Source: Bacillota bacterium
GTDB taxonomy: Bacteria > Bacillota > DTU025
Assembly: GCA_019136685.1 (NCBI GenBank)
Contig: JAGVTS010000099.1
Location: 1-38,349, forward strand
Direction of reading: 5' to 3'
DNA: 38,349 bases
Part shown: positions 1 to 8,539 of the stretch, one piece after another
Position numbering within the stretch: position 1 is the stretch's first letter
Layout: each line of letters starts with the position of its first letter
Program-made: the position numbers and the translations under genes
The notes under the pieces: model-generated
Told to the model about the DNA's origin: nothing
The model's input: only the letters and a program-made list of their open reading frames with translations
Databases searched by the model: none

Positions 1-1475
1 AGGCTGTGGACCAGACCCGCGGTTGGTTCTACACGCTCCTTGCCATCTCGACCCTGCTGTTCGACCGCGCTCCGTTCAGAAACTGCATGGTTTTGGGGCT
101 GGTCCTGGATGAGCAAGGCTTGAAGATGAGCAAGAGCCGGGGTAACGTGGCCGACGTGTGGCAGATATTCAATACGCAGGGCGCAGACGCCGTGAGATGG
201 TACCTGTACACAGTCAACGCGCCGTGGACCCCGACGCGCTTCTATGAGGAAGGCGTGACTGAGGCGATGCGCAAGTTCATGGGCACCCTGTGGAATGTGT
301 ACGCTTTTTACGTGCTATACGCCAACATAGACGGATTCGTCCCTCGAGAGCACAGTGTGCCCCCCGCTAAGCGGGCGGTGATCGACAGGTGGTTGCTATC
401 GAGGCTCGCGGGGCTGGTTCAGGAGGTCGCCAACCTGATGGACAGCTTCGATATCACCGCGGCGGGTCGCAGGATCGAGCAGTTCGTGGACGATCTGTCC
501 AACTGGTATGTGCGGAGGTGCCGCCGGCGTTACTGGGCCAGCGAGATGACCTCCGACAAGGAAGCGGCCTACCTTACACTGCACGAGGCGCTTGTCACTT
601 TGGCGAAACTCATAGCGCCGTTTACGCCGTTCCTGGCCGACGAGATCTACGGCAATCTCGAGCCGGACCAGGGCAGTGTACACCTGGCGGACTATCCTGT
701 GCCGGACCAGGAGGTTGTCGATCCACTCCTCGATAGCGAGATGGAACTGGCTCGCCAAGTCGTGTACCTGGGCCGCGCTGCCCGCAATGCCGTGAATATC
801 AAGAACAGACAGCCGCTCTCCAAGATCGTAGTGCAGGCTACTCCGGAAGAACAGGATAAGCTGATGGCATTGGCCGATCTGGTGGAAGATGAGCTGAATG
901 TGCGCGGCATCGAGTTTGCCCAGGATTTCGGTGAGTTCGTGTCGCACAGAATCAAGCCTAGATACGACCTGCTGGGGCCGAAGCATGGAAAGCTGATGCG
1001 CGCCATCGCGTCAGCATTGGCAAGTGCCGATGCGGCCAGCGTAGCCCGCGATGTCGCGGCCGGACGCCCGGTGGTGTTGACGCTGGAAGGCGTAGGCGAT
1101 GTGTCAATACTGCCGGAGGAGGTAACAGTGGAAACCGTGGCGCGCGAGGGATTCCATGTGGAGGCGGGTAACGGGCGATCGGTGGCGCTGGACACAGTCA
1201 TAACCGACGATCTCAAGATGGAGGGGTTCGCGCGCGAACTGGTCAACAAGATCCAGGCTACCCGGAAGGAGGCCGGATTCGAGATATCCGACCGCATTCG
1301 TACGGTGCTGGCAGGCGGACCTGAATCCATGCGAGCGTTAGCAGCGCATCGGGAGTACTTGATGGGTGAGACCCTGTCGCTCAGCCTCGCGCAGGGGGAG
1401 CCGGACGGCGAATACATCAAGGAATGGGACGTCAACGGAGAGAAGGTGACTGTGGGTGTCAGACGGGTCCGTTGA
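1..1475 (+). CDS. ileS: Isoleucyl-tRNA synthetase, 3' portion (5' end outside window)
   Basis: This class Ia enzyme charges tRNA-Ile with isoleucine in the cytoplasm. The reading frame is open to the left edge, so the N-terminal HIGH region and editing domain are missing. Visible are DQTRGWFYTLL and the KMSKS catalytic loop (KMSKSRGN, about 40 codons in), then the helical anticodon-binding domain. The C-terminus lacks the Cys-rich zinc finger of type 1 enzymes. It carries instead a segment with GFARELVNKIQATRKEAGFE and an S-D-R-I motif, typical of the long, eukaryote-like type 2 IleRS. The stop at 1473-1475 lies inside the next gene, so the two overlap by 20 bp. Identification is certain; the type 2 assignment is likely. 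Confidence 0.97.
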   Translation, partial: AVDQTRGWFYTLLAISTLLFDRAPFRNCMVLGLVLDEQGLKMSKSRGNVADVWQIFNTQGADAVRWYLYTVNAPWTPTRFYEEGVTEAMRKFMGTLWNVYAFYVLYANIDGFVPREHSVPPAKRAVIDRWLLSRLAGLVQEVANLMDSFDITAAGRRIEQFVDDLSNWYVRRCRRRYWASEMTSDKEAAYLTLHEALVTLAKLIAPFTPFLADEIYGNLEPDQGSVHLADYPVPDQEVVDPLLDSEMELARQVVYLGRAARNAVNIKNRQPLSKIVVQATPEEQDKLMALADLVEDELNVRGIEFAQDFGEFVSHRIKPRYDLLGPKHGKLMRAIASALASADAASVARDVAAGRPVVLTLEGVGDVSILPEEVTVETVAREGFHVEAGNGRSVALDTVITDDLKMEGFARELVNKIQATRKEAGFEISDRIRTVLAGGPESMRALAAHREYLMGETLSLSLAQGEPDGEYIKEWDVNGEKVTVGVRRVR

Positions 1476-2301
1476 CCTTCACTGTCATACCACAGCATCC
1501 GATGGCACCTTCACGCCGGGGGAGCTGGTCGAGGAGGCCCGACGCCGCGGCCTCGTCGCCATAGCCGTAACCGACCATGACTCAGTCGCCGGCATAGACG
1601 AGGCGATGGCCGGAGGCGCCGCGATTGGCGTGGAGATCGTGCCTGGTCTAGAGCTTTCTACGGATGTCGACGATGGGGAGGTCCACATACTGGGCTACTT
1701 CATCGATCCAGAGGATCGGAAGCTTCTCGGCCTTTTGGAATCGCAGCGCGAAAGCCGGTTGAAACGCGTCCGAAAGATGCTGGACCGACTGAGCGACCTG
1801 GGTGTGGAGCTGAGCATGGACGAGGTGCGCCGGTTCTCCGACGGCGGTCCTCTTGGGCGACCACACGTGGCTCAGGCGCTGATTCGGGCGGGAGAGGTGG
1901 GTTCGTGGGACGAAGCTTTTTCGCGCTATATCGGCAGGTATGCGCCGGCGTACGTCAGGCGGTCCAAACTGTCGCCTCATGACGCAATCCGTGCGATCTT
2001 GGCTGCCGGCGGTGTGCCGGTGTTGGCTCATCCTGGTCTGTCCGGACATGATGGCATGATCCCATCGCTGGTGGAGGCGGGGCTCGCAGGCATTGAGGCG
2101 GTCTATCCCGACCACAGCGAGGAGCAGAGAGCACGGTACGCGGGCCTCGCCAGGCGGTATGGGCTGATAATCACTGCCGGATCGGATTGTCACGGCCCCA
2201 GGTCAAGCTCGGGTATAAGGGTTGGGTTTGCTACAACCGACTACAGCGTAGTGCGCCAGCTGCGAGAGAAGGCCCTGATGGAAAAGGGCCGGACAATGTG
2301 A
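1456..2301 (+). CDS. PHP-domain metal-dependent phosphoesterase (TrpH/YciV-like)
   Basis: 281 aa PHP superfamily hydrolase. The metal-binding motifs are in order: DLHCHTTASDG near residue 7, VTDHDSV near 39, a GLELS segment near 65, VLAHPG near 193 and GSDCHG near 242. Family members hydrolyse nucleotide or nucleic-acid phosphates (3',5'-nucleoside bisphosphates, or 5'-3' exoribonuclease activity in RNase AM). The substrate here cannot be read from sequence. The GTG start at 1456 is preceded by AAGGTG and gives the canonical short N-terminus. It overlaps ileS and so is probably co-transcribed with it. It converges on rpmB. Confidence 0.9.
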   Translation: MSDGSVDLHCHTTASDGTFTPGELVEEARRRGLVAIAVTDHDSVAGIDEAMAGGAAIGVEIVPGLELSTDVDDGEVHILGYFIDPEDRKLLGLLESQRESRLKRVRKMLDRLSDLGVELSMDEVRRFSDGGPLGRPHVAQALIRAGEVGSWDEAFSRYIGRYAPAYVRRSKLSPHDAIRAILAAGGVPVLAHPGLSGHDGMIPSLVEAGLAGIEAVYPDHSEEQRARYAGLARRYGLIITAGSDCHGPRSSSGIRVGFATTDYSVVRQLREKALMEKGRTM

Positions 2302-2302
2302 A

Positions 2303-2324
2303 ACGCCCCCGATCGAGGGGGCGT
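2303..2324. terminator. Short hairpin between convergent PHP gene and rpmB
   Basis: A perfect 8-bp stem ACGCCCCC/GGGGGCGT with a 6-nt loop (GATCGA) sits between the two convergent stops. The rpmB side continues TTTCACATTGT in transcript sense, a weak U-tract; the plus-strand side has none. It most likely ends rpmB transcription and may also slow plus-strand transcripts. Confidence 0.55.
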
Positions 2325-2359
2325 CACCTGAAAAAGCTATTCAGATCGAGGCCCGTATG

Positions 2360-2551
2360 TCAGATAGCTCGGGTCACTTTTCCCGAACGAAGGCATCTGG
2401 TGCAGACGGTTATCCTGCGCGGACTCCCATCGACCATTGCCCTGACTTTCTGGAGGTTCGGATACCAACGGCGCCTCGTCTTGAGCTCAGAGTGGCTGAC
2501 GTTGTTCCCGGATGACGGGGACTTGCCACAGACCGCACACAGCTTGGGCAT
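2360..2551 (-). CDS. rpmB: 50S ribosomal protein L28, zinc-binding form
   Basis: 63 aa, usual length for L28. It begins MPKLCAVCGK and has a second CTRC pair near residue 50, giving the C4 motif of zinc-containing L28. The start has a strong AAGGAGG SD, 7 nt before the ATG on the minus strand. It is a lone minus-strand gene between two plus-strand blocks, divergent from the asp23-fakA operon. L28 next to Asp23/FakA genes is a common Bacillota arrangement. Confidence 0.97.
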   Translation of the reverse strand: MPKLCAVCGKSPSSGNNVSHSELKTRRRWYPNLQKVRAMVDGSPRRITVCTRCLRSGKVTRAI

Positions 2552-2590
2552 GCGAATTCCTCCTTGCAGCGCCTGATACGCACAACTTAA

Positions 2591-2619
2591 ATACTATCAT
2601 AGGCGGGTAGACTACGCAA
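2591..2619 (-). promoter_or_regulatory. Sigma-A-type promoter of rpmB
   Basis: On the minus strand, -35 TTGCGT (2614-2619) is separated by 17 bp from -10 TAGTAT (2591-2596). It lies about 40 bp upstream of the rpmB start. Spacing is ideal and hexamer match is moderate. Confidence 0.55.
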
Positions 2620-2719
2620 GGGCGCACCAAGGAGGAATAGCTCATACGTTTATAGAATAGATGAAAAATGTTTGGCCCACGATTCCATCGTTTCACATGT
2701 TCGCATTGGAGGTTTCGCA
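2620..2719 (+). other. Leader of the asp23-fakA operon, promoter not resolved
   Basis: This AT-richer stretch must hold the promoter for the plus-strand operon. A TATAGAAT box at 2651-2658 could be a -10, but no good -35 lies 16-18 bp upstream. An AAGGAGG at 2629-2635 has no start codon at a useful distance. The real SD of the next gene is GGAGG at 2708-2712. Confidence 0.3.
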
Positions 2720-3097
2720 ATGGGCAGAGCCATAAATACAGAGCTCGGACAGATAACCATAGCAGATGACGTGATAGCGGCTACAGCCGGAATGGCCGCC
2801 ACTGAGTGCTACGGGCTGGTCGGTATGGCATCGCGCACGATTACCGATGGCATCGCTGAGCTTTTGGGACGCGACAACATTGCCCGCGGGGTGGAAGTCG
2901 ATATGGAAGGCGACGACGTAAGAATCAAGCTGTACATCATTGTTGAATACGGCACCCGTATCACCGAAGTAGCAAACAACGTCATGGATAAGGTCAAGTA
3001 CGTTCTGGAGACTACCACGGGCCTTCGTGTGTCGGAAGTCAATGTGAATGTCCACGGCGTGCGGGTAGGTGCGGGCGGAAAGGAACGGCATAGATAA
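2720..3097 (+). CDS. Asp23/YloU family protein
   Basis: 125 aa. It starts MGRAINTELGQITIADDVIA and contains a conserved AATECYGLVGM-like segment, then a beta-rich core ending in VNVNVHGVRV, characteristic of Asp23/Gls24 (DUF322, YloU). Family members are small cytoplasmic or membrane-associated proteins linked to envelope homeostasis; exact function is unknown. The ATG at 2720 is chosen because GGAGG lies 7 nt upstream and the family N-terminus starts here; a longer in-frame start at 2672 has no SD. It overlaps fakA by one base (TAATG), implying translational coupling. Confidence 0.92.
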   Translation: MGRAINTELGQITIADDVIAATAGMAATECYGLVGMASRTITDGIAELLGRDNIARGVEVDMEGDDVRIKLYIIVEYGTRITEVANNVMDKVKYVLETTTGLRVSEVNVNVHGVRVGAGGKERHR

Positions 3098-4782
3098 TGG
3101 CTGGAGCGAAGCACGACCGGGCGCCTGTGAAATCCGGGCTTGATGGGCATGGTCTCATCGATGCCTTCGCATCTGGAGTTGCCTGGCTGGGTGAGAATAA
3201 GAGCATGGTTGACTCGCTTAACGTATTCCCTGTTCCCGACGGCGATACTGGGACCAACATGTACCTAACGGTCTCTGCTGCGCTCAAAGAAGCGCAGAAA
3301 TCCCCCACTTCGAACGTGGGCGCAGCGGCCGATGCCATAGCGATTGGGTCGCTGATGGGCGCACGCGGAAACTCGGGAGTCATATTGTCGCAGCTGGTGC
3401 GGGGTTTCGCGAAGCGACTCCATGGGCTCGCCGTAGCTTCTCCGTCTGACGTCGGCGCGGCCTTCTTGGAAGCAGCCAATGTGGCGTACAAGGCTGTGAT
3501 GAAGCCAGTAGAGGGAACCATACTGACTGTGGCGCGGATGGGCGCGCGCGCTGCGGTTCAAGCGGCCCGCGACGGCCGGGATGTGCAGGGTGTGTTCGAC
3601 GAGGCCATACGGCAAGGCGAGATCACCCTGAGCAAGACCCCCGACATGCTGCCGGCTCTCAAGGAGGCAGGGGTAGTGGATGCGGGAGGAAAGGGTCTTG
3701 TCGTCTTTATGCAGGGATTTGCTATGGGCCTACGGGGAGAGGCAGTGTCAGCAAGACCTCAGGCGCAAGCTCCCGTCGACGTTCGTCCGGGACTCAGGCC
3801 GGTGCAGGAAGAGATCAGGTTCAGGTACTGCACGGAGTTCATCATCAGAGGCGATCGCCTCAACCCTGATTCAGTAAGGAGCTCAATCCTCTCCGCCGCG
3901 GAAGGCGATTCGGTGTTGGTCGTCGGAAACGAGACCATGGTCAAGGTCCATATTCACACGAACTCACCCGGACGGGTGCTTGACACATGCATTGCCCACG
4001 GTTCGCTTCACGAGATCGACATCGACAACATGGAGGACCAACACGAGGAGTTCGAGTCGATTGGCGAGTCTCTGAAACCCGCTGCGGCGAACCAGGCGCT
4101 GACCCCGGCTTCTGTTAAGGACGTTGGCGTCATCGCGGTGGCCGCCGGCGATGGAGTGGAGAAAATCCTTATGAGCCTGGGCGCCGATTTCGTAGTGACT
4201 GGCGGCCAGACGATGAATCCGAGCATTCAGGATATTGCCGATGCCGTTCAAGCCGCTCACGCCAGGGAGGTCATTGTGCTGCCGAACAATGGCAATGTGG
4301 TGTTAACTGCGCGAAAGGCGTCGGAGGTTCCCGACCTCGTCGATATCAAGATGCACGTGGTTCCCAGCAAGACCATTCCGCAGGGCCTGGCCGCCCTCCT
4401 AGCCATGTCTCCGTCCGCTCCTGTGGGAGAGAATATTGAGCGGATGTCGGAAGCCATAAAGAGGGTGAAGACGGGCGAGATTACCTACGCAGTGCGCGAC
4501 TCAGCCGCCAATGGGCTCGACATCCGAGAGCACGACATTATAGGGCTGTTCGATGGCGACCTCAAGGCAGTAGGACAAGACATTTCCGAAGTTGCAAGTT
4601 CGCTCTTTGCTCAGATGCACTCGGCCGAGGATGAGATCGCCACGATTCTGTACGGGGCGGGCGTCGATCGGGAAAAGGCAGAGGATTTGGCATCTAGCCT
4701 CAGAGATCGATATCCCGATGTGGAGTTCGAGGTTCAGTATGGGGGCCAGCCGCTCTACTACTACCTGATCTCGGTTGAGTGA
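3097..4782 (+). CDS. fakA: Fatty acid kinase ATP-binding subunit FakA (DAK2 domain, YloV)
   Basis: 561 aa, full length for the family. The N-terminal DAK2 kinase domain has NVFPVPDGDTGTNMY near residue 40, whose aspartates bind Mg-ATP, then GARGNSGVILSQLVRG near 88 and a DAGGKGLVVF segment near 195. The C-terminal part matches the DegV-like/FakA middle and C domains. In Bacillota FakA phosphorylates fatty acids held by FakB (a DegV protein) to give acyl-phosphate for PlsX/PlsY. The next gene encodes a DegV protein and plsX is 7 kb downstream, which supports this role. It is translationally coupled to the asp23-like gene. Confidence 0.92.
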   Translation: MAGAKHDRAPVKSGLDGHGLIDAFASGVAWLGENKSMVDSLNVFPVPDGDTGTNMYLTVSAALKEAQKSPTSNVGAAADAIAIGSLMGARGNSGVILSQLVRGFAKRLHGLAVASPSDVGAAFLEAANVAYKAVMKPVEGTILTVARMGARAAVQAARDGRDVQGVFDEAIRQGEITLSKTPDMLPALKEAGVVDAGGKGLVVFMQGFAMGLRGEAVSARPQAQAPVDVRPGLRPVQEEIRFRYCTEFIIRGDRLNPDSVRSSILSAAEGDSVLVVGNETMVKVHIHTNSPGRVLDTCIAHGSLHEIDIDNMEDQHEEFESIGESLKPAAANQALTPASVKDVGVIAVAAGDGVEKILMSLGADFVVTGGQTMNPSIQDIADAVQAAHAREVIVLPNNGNVVLTARKASEVPDLVDIKMHVVPSKTIPQGLAALLAMSPSAPVGENIERMSEAIKRVKTGEITYAVRDSAANGLDIREHDIIGLFDGDLKAVGQDISEVASSLFAQMHSAEDEIATILYGAGVDREKAEDLASSLRDRYPDVEFEVQYGGQPLYYYLISVE

Positions 4783-4794
4783 GGAGGATAGAAT

Positions 4795-5649
4795 ATGACG
4801 CGAATTGCGCTTGTCACCGACAGTAGTTCCGACCTTACCCGCGAGATATACCAGGAGAACGGCATCACAGTCGTGCCCCTTACAGTGCACTTCGGCGACG
4901 AAAGCTTCATCGACACCGTTGAGATCACTAGCTCTGAGTTCTTCGACAAGCTGAAGAGCTCACAAGTCATGCCCAAGACCAGCCAGCCGTCTCCGGCTGA
5001 TTTTGCGGTTGTGTACGAGAGCCTGCTGCAGTCGCACGATTTCGTATTCTCAGTGCACATATCGTCCAAGATGAGCGGCACTGTGCAGAGCGCCCAGATC
5101 GCCGCAGAGACTGTGAATCCTGATCTGATTGAGGTAATCGACGGTCGGGCTGTTTCGCTCGTGACCGGCCTCATGGTGCTGTCGGGCGCGGAGGCAATAC
5201 GACAGGGCAAGTGCGCAGATGATGTTCGAAAGAGTATTCGCCATGTCATGGACAACTTCGGGCTTTACTGGACACTGGATACGCTGGAATACTTGCAGAA
5301 GAACGGCCGCATCGGGCGGGCCGCCGCTTTCATCGGAGGGTTGCTCTCCATCAAGCCCATAATGTCCATTGAGGACGGCGAGATAGCCGGAGTCGAGCGG
5401 GTGCGGGGATCGAACAAGGTGTTCCCGCGCATCTTGGAGCTGATGCACAGCCGAGTCCGTCCGGGTTCGCCCATTGATGTCATAGTGCTGCACGCCGACG
5501 ACGAGCCGCGCGGGAAGCGATGGCTTGCAGACGTTCAGAGCGAGTTCAACTGCCGGCGCACTTGGCTCACTGAGTGCGGCCCGATAGTCGGCACGCATGC
5601 CGGCCCCGGCACAATCGCCGTGGCCTGGGTTGAGCCGATGCAGGGCTGA
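4795..5649 (+). CDS. DegV family fatty-acid-binding protein (FakB-type)
   Basis: 284 aa. It opens with VTDSSSDLTREIYQENGI and has TSQPSPADF near residue 62, ISSKMSGTVQSA near 90, and the LEYLQKNGRIGRA stretch near 165, all hallmarks of DegV/FakB. These proteins hold one fatty acid in a buried pocket and present the carboxylate to FakA for phosphorylation. SD GAGGAGG lies 7 nt before the ATG, 12 bp after fakA, so the pair forms a FakAB module. Chain-length preference cannot be judged. Confidence 0.92.
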   Translation: MTRIALVTDSSSDLTREIYQENGITVVPLTVHFGDESFIDTVEITSSEFFDKLKSSQVMPKTSQPSPADFAVVYESLLQSHDFVFSVHISSKMSGTVQSAQIAAETVNPDLIEVIDGRAVSLVTGLMVLSGAEAIRQGKCADDVRKSIRHVMDNFGLYWTLDTLEYLQKNGRIGRAAAFIGGLLSIKPIMSIEDGEIAGVERVRGSNKVFPRILELMHSRVRPGSPIDVIVLHADDEPRGKRWLADVQSEFNCRRTWLTECGPIVGTHAGPGTIAVAWVEPMQG

Positions 5650-5650
5650 C

Positions 5651-6220
5651 ATGCGAGTGATAGCCGGGCGGGCGCGCGGGCGCCAGATAGCCTGCCCAAA
5701 GGGCAAGTCGACACGACCTACCTCGGACCGTGTCCGTGAGTCGCTTTTTGCCATAGTCGGCGAACGGGTCGGCAACTCAAGGGTGCTAGATCTGTTCGCC
5801 GGCAGCGGGAGCCTGGGAATAGAGGCGCTGTCGAGAGGGGCGGAGCTGTGCGTCTTTGTGGACCGCGACCGCCGCGCCTGCCGCGTGATCACGGACAACC
5901 TGCGAACCCTGGACATGCAGCATCAGGCTGTCGTCGTCTGCGCGGATGCAATTGGAATCATTGGGCAAGCGCGCGGAGCCGTGTCGGAGCGCGCGCCTTA
6001 CAATCTGGTTTTCGCGGATCCACCATACGCACTGGAAATCGCCGAACCGCTCCTGTCACGGATCGATACTTCTCGACTGCTCGCAGGAGATGGGTTGCTC
6101 GTCGTAGAACATACTTTACACGCCGAGTGGCCGATTCGCGTCGGCGGCCTAGAACAGGCGAGGCAGGAACGATACGGAGATAGCATGATCAGTTTCTACC
6201 ACTTTGCCGTGGAGGGATGA
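5651..6220 (+). CDS. rsmD: 16S rRNA (guanine-N2) methyltransferase RsmD
   Basis: 189 aa, normal for RsmD, which makes m2G966 in 16S rRNA during 30S assembly. The N-terminus MRVIAGRARGR is typical and fixes the start at 5651, one base after the degV stop. The SAM-binding motif I reads LDLFAGSGSLGIEALSRGA near residue 42, and the catalytic motif IV is FADPPY near 122. It ends in an ATGA overlap with coaD. recG, which often lies between degV and rsmD in related genomes, is absent. Confidence 0.93.
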   Translation: MRVIAGRARGRQIACPKGKSTRPTSDRVRESLFAIVGERVGNSRVLDLFAGSGSLGIEALSRGAELCVFVDRDRRACRVITDNLRTLDMQHQAVVVCADAIGIIGQARGAVSERAPYNLVFADPPYALEIAEPLLSRIDTSRLLAGDGLLVVEHTLHAEWPIRVGGLEQARQERYGDSMISFYHFAVEG

Positions 6221-6708
6221 GATTGGCTGTCGCCATATGCCCCGGCACTTTTGACCCCATAACCCGCGGCCATGTCGACATCATCACGAGGGCCTCGTCG
6301 ATCTTCGATACCGTGATCGTGGCCATACTTGTCAATCACGGCAAGCGGCAGATGTTCTCCACTGAGGAAAGACTGGAGATGCTGAGGGTTGCATGTGCCC
6401 ATCTGCCCAACGTGGAGATCGACCATTTTGAAGGGTTGCTTGTCGACTATGTCAGGAAGCGTGGAGCCCACGTAGTGATCAGAGGACTCAGGGCAGTGTC
6501 GGACTTCGAGTTCGAGATGACCATGGCACTGATGAATAGAAAGTTGGACCCGAACATTGAGACTATGTACATAATGGCCTCCATGGAGTATTCGTTCCTG
6601 AGTTCCAGCATAGTGAAGGAGGTCGCGGCCCTAGGCGGCGACATACGGTGTTTGGTGCCTGCGCCGATAGCGGAGCGCGTTGCTGCGCGGTGCAGGGGGG
6701 AGGCGTGA
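6217..6708 (+). CDS. coaD: Phosphopantetheine adenylyltransferase
   Basis: 163 aa, standard size. It transfers AMP from ATP to 4'-phosphopantetheine to form dephospho-CoA. The nucleotidyltransferase motif is PGTFDPITRGHVDII near residue 9 (T/HxGH type, GH at the RGH step). RGLRAVSDFEFE near 90 and the YSFLSSSIVKEVA segment near 122 are CoaD signatures. The start overlaps the rsmD stop (ATGA). Its product feeds CoA and, via ACP synthase, the acyl carrier protein encoded at 12649. Confidence 0.97.
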   Translation: MRLAVAICPGTFDPITRGHVDIITRASSIFDTVIVAILVNHGKRQMFSTEERLEMLRVACAHLPNVEIDHFEGLLVDYVRKRGAHVVIRGLRAVSDFEFEMTMALMNRKLDPNIETMYIMASMEYSFLSSSIVKEVAALGGDIRCLVPAPIAERVAARCRGEA

Positions 6709-6710
6709 CG

Positions 6711-7157
6711 ATGTTGAAGCAATCAGTTATCGAGTGCCTCGACAGGATGGAGAGGACTATCGAATCCAGCGGGAGAATGCTGTTTTCGGGCAAGCGTATC
6801 GTAGACGGTGTGGAGCTGCTCGAGTTGATAGACAGGATTCGCATAGCTCTGCCCGAGGAGATCAGGCAAGCCGAAGCGCTGCAATCGGAGAGATCCCGCA
6901 TTGTGGCCGAGTCCGGGCACGTCGAGGCGGGTCCATCTAGCCAGACCTCGGCGAGCGGAGAGGTTACGGCGCGCGCCAGGGAGGAAGCGGAAGAGATTCT
7001 GGCGCAGGCGCGCCGTGAAGCGTTCGAGATACGAACCGGCGCGGACGAGTATGCCGAGTCCACCCTGTCTTCACTCCAGGACACGCTGGATCGGACGTCC
7101 TTTGTCGTTCGCAAGGGCATCGATGAACTCAAACGACGAAAGAGTGATTCGGACTAG
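6711..7157 (+). CDS. Predicted coiled-coil protein downstream of coaD (often annotated ATPase-like)
   Basis: 148 aa, cytoplasmic, no signal or membrane segment. Residues 1-60 hold a conserved block with FSGKRIVDGVELLELIDRIR and ALPEEIRQAE, seen in a family found after coaD in many spore-forming Clostridia. Residues 75-120 are a charged Ala/Glu/Arg coiled coil (AREEAEEILAQARREA) resembling DivIVA or ATP-synthase b subunits. Function is unknown; a cell-division or scaffold role is only a guess. ATG 6711 has GGGGAGG 7 nt upstream, just after the coaD stop. Its TAG shares a CTAG with the ylbJ stop on the other strand. Confidence 0.75.
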   Translation: MLKQSVIECLDRMERTIESSGRMLFSGKRIVDGVELLELIDRIRIALPEEIRQAEALQSERSRIVAESGHVEAGPSSQTSASGEVTARAREEAEEILAQARREAFEIRTGADEYAESTLSSLQDTLDRTSFVVRKGIDELKRRKSDSD

Positions 7158-8404
7158 CGGCGATTTCTCGTTCTGACCCGAAACACCACCACTTTGGTCT
7201 TTGCTGCGAGTGAGGCCACAGCTGACCCGATTGCCAGCACCCCGATGATAGAGGTCAGGTAGATGCAGGAGCGGCCCATGACAGCCAGGAAGCTCGATGT
7301 GGCCAAGGCGCCGGGCATTGCTGTGAGCGCCTGCCTCGCCGCCCACGGTCCGCAGCTTACGAGAGCCAGCCCGACCAGGGCTGCCAACACGGCGTGGAGC
7401 ACCCGGGCCATGAAATAGACACCCATTCGAACATCAGTGCCGAAGAGCATGCTTGCTGCCTGAGCGAACACCGATAGGCCGCTCCATGCGATGATGGCAC
7501 TTGCCGCCACGGCCCTTTGAACAACGGGGGCAGCGGCCCGACTCGCCATCTCGGTGCCAATGGTTATCTCGAAGAACCCGCTTATCAAAGCGTACACCAG
7601 GTCACGGGAGATCCCAAGCGGGGCGAGTAAGAAAACGATAGGCCCTGCTATTATGTGGGTGATGCGAAACACGTCGAGTACGCGTACGACCACCGAGAAG
7701 ACCATTATGCACCCGCCTATCAGCAGCAGTGTGCCTACTGAATCCCTTACCGAGTCACCCAGCAATTGACCGAATGAACGATTGTCCTGGCTTCGCGCTG
7801 TATACAGCTCATGGGCAGCTCGTGACAGCAGGGGTTCCCGGCGGTGAGCCGGCGGGAGGTCCGTGCGCCCATCTTCGCTCCGGCGGTAGTGCTTAAGGAC
7901 AAGGCCGACGAGTATAGCTGAAATGTAGTGAGCCAGAGCCAGGACGGGGCCGAGCGCCGGGATTCTGAACATGCCGACGGCGACAGCGCCCACCATGAAC
8001 AGGGGATCCGCGGTGTTTGTGAACGACACAAGCCGCTCCGCTTCAACTCGTGAGCACAGCCCCTCTCTTCGCAGGCGGGCGGTGATCCGGGCGCCGATTG
8101 GGTAGCCCGACGCGAGCCCCATGGCGAGGGCGAAGGCCCCGACTCCCGGAACGTTGAACAGAGGACGCATCAACGGTTCGAGCAAGGCCCCGATGAAATG
8201 CACCACTCCCAGGCCCATCAGCGTATCGGAGGCGATGAAGAATGGGAGCAACGCAGGGAAGACTATGTCCCACCATACCCGGAGTCCGTCAAGTGAGGCC
8301 CTGTACGACACTTCGGGGAACACGATGATGGCAACCGTGACCGCTGAAGCCACAGCTGCTGTCACGTACACGCCTCGTCTTCTCGGCTCTATGCGTCTCT
8401 TCAT
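7154..8404 (-). CDS. ylbJ: Sporulation integral membrane protein YlbJ
   Basis: About 416 aa, polytopic membrane protein of the nucleoside-recognition/gate family. Diagnostic blocks are WWDIVFPALLPFFIASD, LLEPLMRPLFNVPGVGAF and LVSFTNTADPLFMVGAVAVG. In Bacillus, YlbJ is made in the mother cell under sigma-E and is needed for spore cortex formation, so this gene argues that the organism forms endospores. Start: ATG 8404 is preferred; a GTG four codons upstream (8416) is also open, and neither has a well-spaced SD. It is the only minus-strand gene besides rpmB and converges on the coiled-coil gene with overlapping stops. Confidence 0.93.
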   Translation of the reverse strand: MKRRIEPRRRGVYVTAAVASAVTVAIIVFPEVSYRASLDGLRVWWDIVFPALLPFFIASDTLMGLGVVHFIGALLEPLMRPLFNVPGVGAFALAMGLASGYPIGARITARLRREGLCSRVEAERLVSFTNTADPLFMVGAVAVGMFRIPALGPVLALAHYISAILVGLVLKHYRRSEDGRTDLPPAHRREPLLSRAAHELYTARSQDNRSFGQLLGDSVRDSVGTLLLIGGCIMVFSVVVRVLDVFRITHIIAGPIVFLLAPLGISRDLVYALISGFFEITIGTEMASRAAAPVVQRAVAASAIIAWSGLSVFAQAASMLFGTDVRMGVYFMARVLHAVLAALVGLALVSCGPWAARQALTAMPGALATSSFLAVMGRSCIYLTSIIGVLAIGSAVASLAAKTKVVVFRVRTRNRR

Positions 8405-8416
8405 AAGAGGATACAC

Positions 8417-8539
8417 GCCCTTTCGTCTTGGGAGGCCGTCCTGAGAATCTATATTTGGCTCGGGCGGCGGGTATGCTGAAGGAATTCGCCGTGTTCAGTA
8501 GAATAAAGGTCAGGATATCAGGTAAAGGGGGCGACTACG
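8417..8539. other. Divergent intergenic region ylbJ / LysM gene
   Basis: 123 bp between divergent starts, presumably carrying both promoters. A TAGAAT at 8499-8504 could be a plus-strand -10 but lacks a convincing -35. Because ylbJ is a sigma-E gene elsewhere, sporulation-sigma promoters are expected, but I could not fit a sigma-E, F, G or K consensus confidently. Confidence 0.3.

Noticed and set aside
2661..2735. 24-codon frame upstream of and overlapping the asp23-like gene
   Set aside because: No SD and overlaps a well-supported gene start.
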